This document shows positions 50,168-60,277 of a DNA stretch of 64,000 nt, one piece after another. The position numbers were made by a program, and so were the translations under genes. Source of the DNA: Nitrosomonas aestuarii (GTDB lineage: Bacteria; Pseudomonadota; Gammaproteobacteria; Burkholderiales; Nitrosomonadaceae); NCBI RefSeq assembly GCF_003046585.1, contig NZ_QAAE01000005.1:62001-126000 (forward strand), given 5' to 3'. How positions within the stretch are numbered: the first letter of the stretch is position 1; the number at the start of each line of letters is the position of its first letter. The notes under the pieces are model-generated. The model was not told the DNA's origin. It worked only from the letters and a program-made list of their open reading frames with translations, and searched no databases.

Positions 50168-51502
50168 ATGACCACTACCACATCTAAAATTTCTACAATA
50201 TCTCCATTTCAGCAACGCAGCCTGGATGCTGTCTGGCATCCCTGCACGCAAATGAAACAACATGAAACTTTTCCACTGGTACCGATTGTGCGCGGCAAGG
50301 GTGTCTGGCTATATGATGCGGATGATAACGGCTATCTCGATGCAATCGGCTCGTGGTGGGTGAATTTGTTCGGGCATACCCACCCGGTGATTAATGCGGC
50401 AATCAAGGATCAACTCGATAAAATTGAACATGTCATGTTGGCCGGTTTTACGCATGAGCCAGTGATCGCCTTGTCCGAGCGCCTGAAAGCCATCACCCCC
50501 GGCAATCTTGGGCATTGTTTTTACGCCAGCGACGGCGCATCAGCGACCGAAATCGCCCTGAAAATGAGCTTTCATTACTGGCAGCTTGCCGGCAAATCCG
50601 ATAAAACGCATTTCGTCAGCCTGCAAAACGATTATCATGGTGAAACACTGGGTGCATTATCCGTAACCGATGTGGCCATTTTTAAAAAAACCTATGCGCC
50701 ACTGCTACGACCCTGCACGCATGTCATGACGCCGGACTGGCGCTATGCCAATGAAGGCCAATCTGCCGAGAGCCATGCATTACGGGCCGCCGCTGCGCTT
50801 GAAGAGCACCTGGCTGAACATCATGCAAAAACAGCGGCACTCATTATTGAACCGCTTATTCAGGGCGCGATGGGCATGGGCATGTATCATCCGGTTTATC
50901 TGAAACGCGCACGAGAAATATGCGATCGATACCAAGTGCATTTGATCGCCGATGAAATAGCCGTTGGCTTCGGTCGCACCGGTACCATGTTTGCCTGTGA
51001 ACAGGCCAAAATAACGCCTGATTTTTTATGTCTGGCCAAAGGTTTGAGCGGTGGTTACCTACCGCTCTCAGTTGTATTGACAACCGATACCGTATATCAG
51101 GGCTTTTATCATGATCAATCGGCACATGCTTTCCTGCACTCGCATACGCATACCGGCAACGCACTAGCCTGCCGTGCCGCACTGGCGGTGCTGGACATTT
51201 TTGAGCAGGACAACATACTTGAAACCAATCAAGTCAAGGCAAAGTATCTTAACGATGCCGCCACTGGCCTTTTGTCTCACCCTAAGGTTGTGAATTTCCG
51301 CAACTGCGGCATGATCTGGGCATTTGAGGTTGAAACGAAAGATCTTCAATTTTCACACAAATTTTTCCAGGCTGGGCTGAAACAACGATTATTGCTTCGT
51401 CCACTTGGAAATACAGTTTATTTTATGCCGCCTTATATCATCACTGAAGAAGAAATTGATTTACTCGTCAACGGTACGTTGCATATACTCAACACACTTT
51501 AA
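50168..51502 (+). CDS. bioA: Adenosylmethionine-8-amino-7-oxononanoate aminotransferase
   Basis: A 444-residue class III PLP aminotransferase. WHPCTQMKQHE and IGSWWVNLFGHTHP are BioA-specific; the PLP Lys is 291 in CLAKGLSGGYLPL, and the Asp that holds the ring nitrogen lies in LIADEIAVGFGRTG. It makes 7,8-diaminopelargonate in biotin synthesis, using SAM as amino donor. No other bio gene is nearby. Confidence 0.95.
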   Translation: MTTTTSKISTISPFQQRSLDAVWHPCTQMKQHETFPLVPIVRGKGVWLYDADDNGYLDAIGSWWVNLFGHTHPVINAAIKDQLDKIEHVMLAGFTHEPVIALSERLKAITPGNLGHCFYASDGASATEIALKMSFHYWQLAGKSDKTHFVSLQNDYHGETLGALSVTDVAIFKKTYAPLLRPCTHVMTPDWRYANEGQSAESHALRAAAALEEHLAEHHAKTAALIIEPLIQGAMGMGMYHPVYLKRAREICDRYQVHLIADEIAVGFGRTGTMFACEQAKITPDFLCLAKGLSGGYLPLSVVLTTDTVYQGFYHDQSAHAFLHSHTHTGNALACRAALAVLDIFEQDNILETNQVKAKYLNDAATGLLSHPKVVNFRNCGMIWAFEVETKDLQFSHKFFQAGLKQRLLLRPLGNTVYFMPPYIITEEEIDLLVNGTLHILNTL

Positions 51503-51533
51503 TAACTCCAATAATCTGACTACACTTTTTATT

Positions 51534-52943
51534 ATGCAACTGACTTTTTTAGGTGCCGCGGGCGAGGTGACAGGATCATGCTATCTGCTTGAAACAGCGG
51601 ATACGCGTATTTTAATTGATTGCGGGATGTTTCAGGGCGGACGCGAAGCAGACGGAAAAAACCGTACGGCATTCAATTTTGATCCGGAAACAATCGACTT
51701 CGTTTTGCTCACACATGCGCATATCGATCACTCCGGTCTATTGCCCAGATTAAGCGTCTGGGGTTTCAGAGGACCGGTCTATGCAACATCGGCAACAAAT
51801 GATTTACTGCATGTGATGCTCAAGGACAGCGCCCATATTCAGGAAAAGGAAACCGAATGGCGCAACAAAAAACGGGGAGCACAGCGCAAGCACAGTTCAC
51901 TGCAGGAATATGCACCACTGTACACTGTCGCCCAAGCGGAAAATTTTCTCAGGCAACTGAAAAATGTAGAATACGACACTGAAATTTCGCCACATGCTTC
52001 AGTCCGTTGCGTTTTCCGGGATGCCGGCCACATTCTGGGTTCGGCTATCATTGAACTCTGGATCAGCAGCGGCACAAAAACCAGGAAAATCGTCTTCTCC
52101 GGAGACCTCGGACAACCGGGCCATCCAATCGTACGTGATCCGGCGCCAATCCATCATGCAGATATACTGCTGGTCGAGTCGACCTATGGCAACCGACTGC
52201 ATCGCAACATGTCCGACACTCTAGACGAGCTGGTTTATGCGATTAACAACACGCTCATCGATAAGGGCGGCAACATCATTATTCCGGCTTTTACTGTAGG
52301 CCGCACGCAGGACATGCTGTTTTTGCTGATCGACCTGCATCGCGCTGGCAGGTTGGGCGAAATGGATATTTACGTAGATTCACCGATGGCGCTGGCAGCT
52401 ACGGACATTACCACGAAACATATCGCGCTACTCGATAAGGAGACCCGGGAGGCAATGCAATGGATGGATACGAATGACAAAAAACCGCGTATTCATTTTG
52501 TTCAAGACGTAGAAGAATCGATGCGCCTCAATACAATCAAGCATGGCGCGATCATTATTTCCGCCAGCGGCATGTGCGATGCGGGACGCATCAAACACCA
52601 CCTCAAATACAATCTCAGTCGCCCGGAATGCAGTATCATTATCACCGGTTTCCAAGCGGCAAGAACTATGGGAAGGCGTTTGGTCGACGGCGCAAAAATC
52701 GTCAAGATATTTGGACAGGATACTCCTGTCAGGGCGGATATTTATACGATTGGCGGGTTATCTGCACATGCCGATCAGAAAGCGCTGCTAAACTGGCTCA
52801 GTCATTTCAAGTCCGCACCAGAGAAAACTTTTGTGGTGCATGGAGAATTAAGCAATGCAAATTCCATGGCAACAGCAATTCAAGAAAAGCTGCACTGGCA
52901 GAATGTTGCCGTGCCCGAGCAAAAAACAGTTGTTGTCCTGTAA
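51534..52943 (+). CDS. Beta-CASP metallo-beta-lactamase RNA nuclease
   Basis: A 469-residue protein starting at ATG 51534; the open frame reaches back into bioA but that part is not coding. Residues 1-200 form a metallo-beta-lactamase fold with HAHIDHSG (61-68). The beta-CASP domain follows (VESTYGNRLH, IIIPAFTVGRTQDML, and SASGMCDAGRIKHHL). The RMMBL end reads IGGLSAHADQKALLNWL. Relatives act as RNA endo/exonucleases (YsdA/CPSF73-like). It starts 31 bases after bioA, possibly co-transcribed. Confidence 0.9.
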   Translation: MQLTFLGAAGEVTGSCYLLETADTRILIDCGMFQGGREADGKNRTAFNFDPETIDFVLLTHAHIDHSGLLPRLSVWGFRGPVYATSATNDLLHVMLKDSAHIQEKETEWRNKKRGAQRKHSSLQEYAPLYTVAQAENFLRQLKNVEYDTEISPHASVRCVFRDAGHILGSAIIELWISSGTKTRKIVFSGDLGQPGHPIVRDPAPIHHADILLVESTYGNRLHRNMSDTLDELVYAINNTLIDKGGNIIIPAFTVGRTQDMLFLLIDLHRAGRLGEMDIYVDSPMALAATDITTKHIALLDKETREAMQWMDTNDKKPRIHFVQDVEESMRLNTIKHGAIIISASGMCDAGRIKHHLKYNLSRPECSIIITGFQAARTMGRRLVDGAKIVKIFGQDTPVRADIYTIGGLSAHADQKALLNWLSHFKSAPEKTFVVHGELSNANSMATAIQEKLHWQNVAVPEQKTVVVL

Positions 52944-53028
52944 AAAACAGCGTCCATAGACAAGGCAAAATGCTGTCTGACAACCATTGCCGTCAAACCA
53001 ATGATCGCCAGAGTCACGTCGATGCGAT

Positions 53029-54075
53029 TTATAATTCGTTTAATGCGCTGTCTAATGCGCTCTTGCATTCGTCTTTCTTGCCACCCAGATCAAGCATACC
53101 CGTAGAACGCATACATTCACTATATTCGAATAGAATGTCGTTCTTTTTCTGTGCGCTTTCAACTTTGGATGAAAGCTCGGAAATCTGTCTGATCACTGCC
53201 TGAAGATCGATATTACTAATTGCTGCGCCAATCCCGTCTATGCTGACTTTGGTGTCATCCAGTCTTTGCAGGGATTCTTTATTAATTTTGTTGACGTGCT
53301 GCGCAATTGATCTGCTCGCTTTGCTGGAATAGTCCCTCAACTCATCCACATTCTGCTGGGTTATTGCAGCCAGTTTTTCTTCATAGGTACCTAGCTCGAC
53401 CTGTATAAATGTATTAATATCTTTTTCAAAATTATCCAGGGTATTGTCAATTTCCTGCTTGAAGGCATTCATTTTATCCTCCAACAAATGATTCACATCC
53501 GCTTCAAGCCGTTTGACCACATCACCGGAAATTTTTTCAACGGGCGCTCTGGAATCAATAATTTCATTTTTAGCCGTGCTCACGCTCGTTTTGATATCAT
53601 CCGCCAATAATCTTTGCTTGTTATCAATTTGTCTGAGCGCCTGCTTTTCATTTTCCGCCATGATCCACGAAATCACGATTAATTCTTTTTTTTCCTGCGC
53701 ATCAAGTCCATCAATCACTTCATCCAACATACTGGCGGCCACTTCGCTAGAATTTAAGCTGCTGACATATCCCAGTTTGGCAGCGTCAAGAAATTCCTGC
53801 AGGCCGTCGTGTATTTCATCGATATTGGCTTGCGCTCTGGACATTTCAGTTGACTGCCGCATCAGTTCATAAGGCATGTAGACGACAAGAAGAACAAAAC
53901 AAGTCACATATATCGTCCATTGCCACAGTTTTGTTTTCAGGAAACCAATGTAACCGAACAACAGAAAAATCAACAAAACCGATGGTGACAAAACAAGTGC
54001 AATCTCCTGCCAGCTTCTTTTAACCAGTTCATCAAAAGCGAACAGGTTCGAAAACTCTGCTATGTATTCATTCAT
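53029..54075 (-). CDS. Unknown membrane-anchored coiled-coil protein
   Basis: A 348-residue protein I do not recognise. Two membrane helices sit near the N-terminus (about 24-45, LVLSPSVLLIFLLFGYIGFL, and 52-70, WTIYVTCFVLLVVYM). The remaining 270 residues are predicted mostly helical and heptad-like (VVKRLEADVNHLLEDKM, DNTLDNFEKDINTF), with a C-terminal segment holding two Cys (SECMRS and DECKSA) that could pair. A scaffold or a receptor-like envelope protein is possible; nothing in the neighbourhood suggests a role. Confidence 0.8.
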   Translation of the reverse strand: MNEYIAEFSNLFAFDELVKRSWQEIALVLSPSVLLIFLLFGYIGFLKTKLWQWTIYVTCFVLLVVYMPYELMRQSTEMSRAQANIDEIHDGLQEFLDAAKLGYVSSLNSSEVAASMLDEVIDGLDAQEKKELIVISWIMAENEKQALRQIDNKQRLLADDIKTSVSTAKNEIIDSRAPVEKISGDVVKRLEADVNHLLEDKMNAFKQEIDNTLDNFEKDINTFIQVELGTYEEKLAAITQQNVDELRDYSSKASRSIAQHVNKINKESLQRLDDTKVSIDGIGAAISNIDLQAVIRQISELSSKVESAQKKNDILFEYSECMRSTGMLDLGGKKDECKSALDSALNEL

Positions 54076-54217
54076 TTATGACTCTCCCGATATAATCATC
54101 AAAATACTTTATCGTTTATCCTTAACCGGTTACTGGTTACTTTACTATCTCATGCGCGCTACAAGCTCCAAACAAAAACTGGCGATAAAACTAAACTGCT
54201 AAAAAAGATTATGAACG

Positions 54218-54237
54218 GCTGAAAGCCGACTTTCAGC
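54218..54237. other. Hairpin between ilvA and the coiled-coil gene
   Basis: GCTGAAAG and CTTTCAGC form a perfect 8-bp stem with loop CCGA, about 120 bases after the ilvA stop. No T run adjoins it. It may mark the 3' end of ilvA transcripts. Confidence 0.35.
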
Positions 54238-54359
54238 GGGCACATAATGTGCCGCAAAAAAAGTAGCGTTTACAAAAAGCAAATGCACATTTCAACAGCC
54301 TGATAAGTTAGTCAATGTGTCACCCCGAAATTACAAACGTAATTGAATCTCAATGTTCG

Positions 54360-55871
54360 TTAACCCAGGAACAACTTATACGCCGGATTTTTACTCTCAT
54401 CCCAGTAACGATAGCCGAGCTGATCCAGAAAAGCTTTAAAATCCGATTTTTCGTCCGGCGGCACCTGTATGCCGATCAAAACACGTCCGTAATCCGCTCC
54501 ATGGTTACGGTAGTGAAAAAGACTGATATTCCAGTTATGACTCATCGCGTTCAGAAAATCCATCAACGCACCGGGTCGATCCGGAAATTCAAAACGATAA
54601 AGTATCTCGTTTTGAATTTCCGGCGCATGTCCGCCTACCAGATGACGTATGTGCAGCTTGGCCATTTCATTATTACTCATATCCTGTGTATTCAAACCGC
54701 TTTTTTGCAAGTCGGCGATCAGCTTTTCGGTTTCCTCGCGATTGCGTACAGAGATCCCGACAAAAACATGCGCTTCCATGGAGTCTGAATAGCGGTAATT
54801 AAATTCCGTGATACTTTTTGTACCGAGTAAATTACAAAATTTCTTGAAACTGCCCGGTTTTTCCGGAATCGTGACCGCCATAACCGCTTCGCGATGTTCA
54901 CCGATTTCTGCACGCTCGGAAATATGCCGCAAGCGGTCGAAATTCATATTCGCACCGGATGCAACCCCGATCAACGTCTGATGGAGAATATTTTCCCTCT
55001 CCACATACGCCTTCATGCCTGCGATTGAAAGCGCGCCGGAAGGCTCCAGAATACTGCGGGTATCCTCAAACACATCCTTGATTGCAGCGCAAATTGCATC
55101 GGTATCCACCAGAATGACTTCATCAACCAGTTCGCGACATAAGCGAAACGTTTCCTTACCAACCTGCTTTACAGCCACACCATCGGCAAACAAACCGGCC
55201 TGCGTCAGCTTGACGCGGCGCCCGCTTTGCAATGAACGATACAGTGCATTGGCATCCACCGGCTCCACGCCGATGATTTTAATTTCAGGATAGAGTCGTT
55301 TGACATACGCAGCGATTCCGGCAATCAATCCACCGCCGCCGACCGGTACAAAAATGGCATGAATATTGCCGGTATGCTGGCGCAGGATTTCCATCCCGAT
55401 GGTACCCTGTCCGGCGATTACATCCGGGTCGTCGTACGGATGAATGAAAGTTGCCTGCTGCGCCTCGGTCAGCTTTATTGCATGGTCGTAGGCGTCATTA
55501 TATGAATCGCCATGCAGCACCACAGTCGCGCCGCGCGCGATCACCGCCTGTACTTTGATCTGTGGCGTAGTAACCGGCATAACGATGGTCGCGCTGCAAT
55601 CCAGTTTTTTCGCTGCCAATGCAACACCTTGCGCGTGATTTCCGGCCGACGCCGCTACCACACCGCGATTGCGTACCTCGGGCGATAATTTAAGCATTTT
55701 ATTGTAAGCGCCGCGCAACTTGAATGAAAAAACCTGCTGCAAATCTTCACGTTTCAGTAATACCTGATTATGAATGCGCGCTGACAGGTTTGACACATTG
55801 TCCAGCGGACTTTCTATCGCAACATCATAAACTTGTGCTGTCAGAATTCGTTCAAGGTAATTTTTTTTCAT
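54360..55871 (-). CDS. ilvA: Threonine ammonia-lyase, biosynthetic
   Basis: A 503-residue PLP enzyme of the long, regulated type. Residues 1-320 are the catalytic half with PLP Lys51 (FSFKLRGAYNKM) and the glycine-rich phosphate loop PVGGGGLIAG. Two ACT-like domains follow (about 335-410 and 430-503, both with the KPGSFKKF/RPGALMDFLN pattern), which bind isoleucine for feedback inhibition. It makes 2-oxobutanoate, the first step to isoleucine. Confidence 0.95.
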   Translation of the reverse strand: MKKNYLERILTAQVYDVAIESPLDNVSNLSARIHNQVLLKREDLQQVFSFKLRGAYNKMLKLSPEVRNRGVVAASAGNHAQGVALAAKKLDCSATIVMPVTTPQIKVQAVIARGATVVLHGDSYNDAYDHAIKLTEAQQATFIHPYDDPDVIAGQGTIGMEILRQHTGNIHAIFVPVGGGGLIAGIAAYVKRLYPEIKIIGVEPVDANALYRSLQSGRRVKLTQAGLFADGVAVKQVGKETFRLCRELVDEVILVDTDAICAAIKDVFEDTRSILEPSGALSIAGMKAYVERENILHQTLIGVASGANMNFDRLRHISERAEIGEHREAVMAVTIPEKPGSFKKFCNLLGTKSITEFNYRYSDSMEAHVFVGISVRNREETEKLIADLQKSGLNTQDMSNNEMAKLHIRHLVGGHAPEIQNEILYRFEFPDRPGALMDFLNAMSHNWNISLFHYRNHGADYGRVLIGIQVPPDEKSDFKAFLDQLGYRYWDESKNPAYKLFLG

Positions 55872-55958
55872 AAACGCCTAAAAACATATCAAAAAGATAT
55901 TATGGGTTATTTTATTGTTAAATTATGAATATACGAATTCTATCATGGCATCTCATGA

Positions 55959-57428
55959 TCAGAAATTCATGAGATCATTTCCCCAGCACGCCAGCGCATC
56001 AAGTATACCCAGTGCTTTGGCATTATCCACTTGTTCACTTCGCAGTATCGCAATCTGATCGAAATAACGCTCAGCATTCAAACTGTCACCACCCGTACCG
56101 TGGGTCAATCGTTCGCGGCGCAATTGATCCCATCGCAGCGCTTCATCGGGTAACAATGCCTGTGGCCAGTTGCGGGCACGGTAACGAAAAAACAATTCCG
56201 GCAATCGTTTATCGTGAAAATCAAATCGGGCTTTTGCAAGTGCCTGAGGCGTGGCGCGACGTATCTGTGTAAACAACAGCCTGTCGGCATTATCTATAAA
56301 GCCGTCATAGAGCGCGTGATCAACATCCACAGCAGGTGCATATTCTCTGCCGGTGTAAGCGCGCACGACCCGCTGTGCAAAATCGGTTTGTGTACAGCGT
56401 ACTGAAAGTTTCTGCCAGTGCCGCTGACAAGCAGCCAAATCAATTTCAATATGTTCTGCAGCTCGCACAGTGAGTGTATTGCGTGGCGCAAGTGCAGGGC
56501 ATTTGTTGATTTTCACCGATTTAACAGGCAAGCGTTGTTCACCATCCGACAAATCTTCGGCACGAGTAAACATAGCTCGGCCCAGTTCAGATTGATTCAT
56601 ATCCAGAAACCTTTCCGGGTCATGACGCAAATCATAAACCAGCACGCTGTTTGGATTATCCGATTCGGCGGCCAACGGCATCACTAATGTCGTGCAACCC
56701 GTTTTGGCAGGATACATACGTGATGTGTGCACCACTGGCGTATATTGAATGAAATCTAGCAATTCAGCCGCCCGCCGTTTATTACGCAGCTGGAAAAGCC
56801 AATTGTACAAACGCGGCTGCCGATCATACAGCAAGCGCGCCAATCCAATCGTGGCGCGCACATCGGAGAGCGCATCATGCGCAGCGCCATGACTGATGCC
56901 GTTGGCCGCAGTCAAATCTTCCAATCGAAAGCTCGGCTGTCCGCTTCCTTCGTTCTCACCACTCTGTTCTGATTCGCGCAACGGCCATTCAATTCCTTCA
57001 GGGCGCAGCGCATAGGTCATGCGCACCAGATCAATTAAATCCCAGCGCGAATTGCCATTCTGCCATTCACGTGCATACGGATCGAAAAAATTGCGATAAA
57101 GCGCATAACGTGTCACCTCATCGTCAAAACGCAAGGTATTGTAACCAACGCCACAAGTGTCCGGCTGCTCCAGTTCGGCGTGGATTCGGGCAACAAACTC
57201 GGGCTCCGGCAAACCTTTCTCATCTGCCAGTTGCGGTGTAATACCGGTGATCAAGCAGGCAACAGGTTGCGGCAAGGCATCACGTGGCGGTTTGCAGTAA
57301 ATTACCAGAGGCTTGCCTATTTCATTGAACGCTTCATCCGTACGTACACCGGCAAACTGCGCAGGCCGGTCCCTTCTGGGGTCTGTGCCGAATGTCTCAT
57401 AATCATGCCAGTACAAAGTTGTTGCCAT
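55959..57428 (-). CDS. sbcB: Exodeoxyribonuclease I
   Basis: A 489-residue enzyme when started at ATG 57428, which is preceded by a GGA at proper distance; an ATG at 57449 is in frame but has no ribosome site. The DEDD exonuclease domain begins TLYWHDYETFGTDPRRDRP with the catalytic D9 and E11, and continues with GYNTLRFDDEVTRY and GAAHDALSDVRATIGLARL. The SH3-like and C-terminal helical domains are complete. It degrades single-stranded DNA 3' to 5' in recombination and repair. Confidence 0.94.
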   Translation of the reverse strand: MATTLYWHDYETFGTDPRRDRPAQFAGVRTDEAFNEIGKPLVIYCKPPRDALPQPVACLITGITPQLADEKGLPEPEFVARIHAELEQPDTCGVGYNTLRFDDEVTRYALYRNFFDPYAREWQNGNSRWDLIDLVRMTYALRPEGIEWPLRESEQSGENEGSGQPSFRLEDLTAANGISHGAAHDALSDVRATIGLARLLYDRQPRLYNWLFQLRNKRRAAELLDFIQYTPVVHTSRMYPAKTGCTTLVMPLAAESDNPNSVLVYDLRHDPERFLDMNQSELGRAMFTRAEDLSDGEQRLPVKSVKINKCPALAPRNTLTVRAAEHIEIDLAACQRHWQKLSVRCTQTDFAQRVVRAYTGREYAPAVDVDHALYDGFIDNADRLLFTQIRRATPQALAKARFDFHDKRLPELFFRYRARNWPQALLPDEALRWDQLRRERLTHGTGGDSLNAERYFDQIAILRSEQVDNAKALGILDALACWGNDLMNF

Positions 57429-57529
57429 TGAGGATCCGTTTCTCGCCATAAAATCAAAACTGTTTTGAAATCACATGCTAACCTATTTATAGTGATATTT
57501 TTTCAAAAACTTTATGAGGAGTACATTTT

Positions 57530-57913
57530 ATGGCACGACAGCGCATCAGTTCCGGTTCTACATTCGAGCAGGAAATCGGCTATTCCCGTGCAGTCCGCGC
57601 AGGTGACTGGATCATGGTATCTGGCACCACCGGATTTGATTACAGCAAAATGACCATATCTGACGATCTGCTGGAACAGGCCGAACAATGCTTCCAGAAT
57701 ATTGATGCCGCGTTGCGGGAGGCCGGCAGCAGCCTGAAAGATGTGGTTCGTGTAACTTATGTGTTACCGAATGTGGACGACTTTCCGAAATGTTTTCCGG
57801 TGACGCGCAAATATTTTGGTGACGTTAGGCCCGCGGCTATGATGCTGAGTGCGGGATTATCCGATCCCAGGATGAAAATTGAAATTCAGGTGACCGCTTA
57901 CTGCGGAGAATAA
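57530..57913 (+). CDS. RidA-family protein (enamine/imine deaminase-like)
   Basis: A 127-residue YjgF/YER057c/UK114 protein with a strong ribosome site (ATGAGGAG) before the ATG. The key residues of active RidA are kept: Arg100 (RPAAMML) and Glu118 (KIEIQ), corresponding to R105 and E120 of E. coli. RidA removes reactive 2-aminoacrylate made by threonine/serine dehydratases. It diverges from sbcB, and ilvA, a source of such intermediates, is the next gene beyond. The rest of the family is diverse, so substrate is not assured. Confidence 0.85.
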   Translation: MARQRISSGSTFEQEIGYSRAVRAGDWIMVSGTTGFDYSKMTISDDLLEQAEQCFQNIDAALREAGSSLKDVVRVTYVLPNVDDFPKCFPVTRKYFGDVRPAAMMLSAGLSDPRMKIEIQVTAYCGE

Positions 57914-58530
57914 GCTTGTATAGTATGTGAGAATTATTGAAAATGGGGCTAGTTCGCATTTGCTTTCTTTACCAGCCAGACTTTTAGTTTCGCTATTGTT
58001 TGATGGATTATTAGAAAGTTTTTTAATTAATTGACCTAATGAGTCAAAGTGCAAGATGGACGAAACGCAAGAAACGAGACCTAATATCGACAGATACGTT
58101 TATGCGTTCCGTCCAATGTAACAATTTGCTTGCACAGGCGATTAATCATTGCATCCCTAGAAATACTGTATCATCAGGTAAATATAACTCGGTATAAAAA
58201 TGCACAATGCGATAATGACGAGTTTTTTCATGGCTCTCAAGTCCCTCAATATTAGCAATCAAATAATAGTTATTATAGAAATTCCAAGTAAAACCCATCC
58301 TGTACTTTTTCGTCAAGTACTATCTGCAGGGTTTAATGCTTTGCGATGAATTGTCAGAGGTTTGTAACGTTCTCAGCAAGCCTGTGTTCTTTCTACCTTT
58401 TCGAAAGTGTTCATTTATGCAACATCCGATAATTCGATTCTTAACTGTCGCGCCATTATTGATTCCTCACTGTACACAAGTTGAGAAGCAGCCTGTTATG
58501 TGCATCAACGCAAGAGCCTTCTCTCGAATT
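57914..58530. other. 617-base spacer downstream of nnrS
   Basis: AT-rich, without a convincing gene. One very short minus-strand ORF (58157-58231, 24 codons) encodes a single hydrophobic helix starting MKKLVIIALC with TTGAGAGCC before its ATG; it is discussed as a finding. I see nothing else. Confidence 0.35.
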
Positions 58531-59724
58531 TTATCGAAGTGCGTTATGTTTACTTGTCTTCATCGACAGGAGAGACGTATCCACAGCGGTTTTGCGTATG
58601 GGCTCACGAACCAGGCAGCTGAATAAAATGACAAGTACAACAAAGAAACTGATACTCCAAACTATTGCTGAGGCGGCGAGCAATATTTCACGGTATACGC
58701 TGAAATCCGCACTTATGCGCAACATGGCGGCTACTGTCATGCAAACGGTTATCACCAGAATATGCGCGATGTGTGAAGGATATTGTCTAGTGTGTAACAA
58801 TGATACGCGGACCAAAACATTGCATGCAAGTGTGCCCAGCGCGCCTACTGTAATGGCATGAATTGCCGTGCCCAGATGGATATGCTCATCCAGTTTCGCC
58901 GATCCCAGCATTATCAGCCCCATTGCCAGCCAAGCGTAACCGATACTGAGGCAAATCAGGTCAGGCCGCGCCAGACAATGCCATAATTGCCAGCGAAAAA
59001 GGCGAATAGCTGCAAGCATACCGCTGGTAATGAGCAAAATGCCGGATACCGATGTGGAGACCGGCGCAAGAATGACTGCGGCAATGATTGTCACGATTAA
59101 TCCGGCCTCAACTCGTGGCTGCACTCTTGCCTGAAGCTCCATGCCCTGACGGTAAAATTCACCGGCTATCGCAGGCGCCAACATACGACCTCCCATGAAT
59201 AGCATAAGCAAAGCAAACAGCTGTACACTTTCACCTAACAGATAACGCGTTAATTCGTGATGGCCGGACTGGCTAATCAAGCTAACTGCAATGCTCAGTA
59301 TACAAATCAGGCCGAGTAATGGCGCAAGTATGCGGTTACGCCATTTTTTTGCAACCCACAGACGTGGGAGCAACTGTTGCGCCAGTAACACGGCAAAAAC
59401 AGCATTGCTGGCAAGCACAAGCCACGTCGCCATATTGGTCAACCCGGTCAGGCGCGCCAGTAACCAGAAAAACAGAAATAAAGCCAATTGCCGTCTGGGC
59501 ATTGGGCCCAGTAAGTAACCGGCGATCAATGCCAACGCAAAACCGAACAACATTTCAAAAGCATGGTTCGCTGGTACTGCCAGTATTGCCGGACCATAGC
59601 CATGTCTCGCCAGCATAGTCAGTGGCATGATCAAAATGGCATAGCCGCAGGCAGCAAGAAAGAACCATTGATGCGCATAGGCTTTGGTTTCTAAGTTAAT
59701 CAGGGACAGCCATTTATTTTTCAA
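58531..59724 (-). CDS. nnrS: NnrS family haem-copper membrane protein
   Basis: A 397-residue integral membrane protein with about eleven hydrophobic helices. HQWFFLAACGYAILIMP, HAFEMLFGFALALIAGYLLG and the HAITVGALGTL segment with its conserved His are hallmarks of NnrS. The family is linked to nitric-oxide stress and is often controlled by NO regulators. The start is TTG at 59724; no ATG stands before the first helix. It diverges from cytochrome P460, consistent with a shared nitrogen-oxide role. Confidence 0.88.
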   Translation of the reverse strand: MKNKWLSLINLETKAYAHQWFFLAACGYAILIMPLTMLARHGYGPAILAVPANHAFEMLFGFALALIAGYLLGPMPRRQLALFLFFWLLARLTGLTNMATWLVLASNAVFAVLLAQQLLPRLWVAKKWRNRILAPLLGLICILSIAVSLISQSGHHELTRYLLGESVQLFALLMLFMGGRMLAPAIAGEFYRQGMELQARVQPRVEAGLIVTIIAAVILAPVSTSVSGILLITSGMLAAIRLFRWQLWHCLARPDLICLSIGYAWLAMGLIMLGSAKLDEHIHLGTAIHAITVGALGTLACNVLVRVSLLHTRQYPSHIAHILVITVCMTVAAMLRISADFSVYREILLAASAIVWSISFFVVLVILFSCLVREPIRKTAVDTSLLSMKTSKHNALR

Positions 59725-60277
59725 ATGAAAGATGTTTTTTTAGTTTGTCGATCATGTTATCAATCGATACGTTAGTGCATAGCACTCTTATTCTTACGAG
59801 CGAATGAGTTTGATGATAGCGTATAGGAAGTCAGGGTTGAAATCGATGTTTGAAAATTCGTGTTTTTTGAATCTTTGATTATTCTTTCATCAATGTCGCC
59901 CAAAAACAAATGGAATTTTCATCTCTTACTCATAGAATTTATCAATTCAGTACTGATTATCCTTCGTATCGCGCACTTGACGTTATCCAGCAATCTTCCC
60001 ATTAGAATACCTTGACGAAAAATTTCAGGTAAATACTCAACCATGAAGTAAGCACCTGCGAAAACTCAAGACGCGATATACAGCAACTCGAAAGATCACA
60101 GCATGAAGATGTCAGAAAGATATCATCTATAACCGACAACACAAGCAGGACGTCGTTGACACAAAAATAACATCATCGGTACACTCCCCTGCGGCATGTA
60201 TCCCGTCCGATATAACAATTTACGATTAAGTTGTTATATCAAATAAATTATCTTAACAAGTATAAAAAGGAATTCAT
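59725..60277. other. Divergent spacer nnrS / cytochrome P460
   Basis: 553 bases without a gene. Near its right end it holds a perfect inverted repeat (listed next) and the AAGGAATT ribosome site of the cytochrome gene. I found no FNR-type TTGAT-N4-ATCAA site by eye. Confidence 0.45.
60209..60240. promoter_or_regulatory. Perfect inverted repeat upstream of cytochrome P460
   Basis: GATATAACAA and TTGTTATATC are exact complements separated by 12 bases, ending 37 bases before the ATG. The geometry suggests a dimeric regulator site overlapping the promoter. It does not match the FNR/NnrR or NsrR consensus as I know them. Confidence 0.5.

Noticed and set aside
58336-58861. Plus-strand open frames over the 3' part of nnrS
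   Set aside because: They overlap nnrS in antisense and show no domain.
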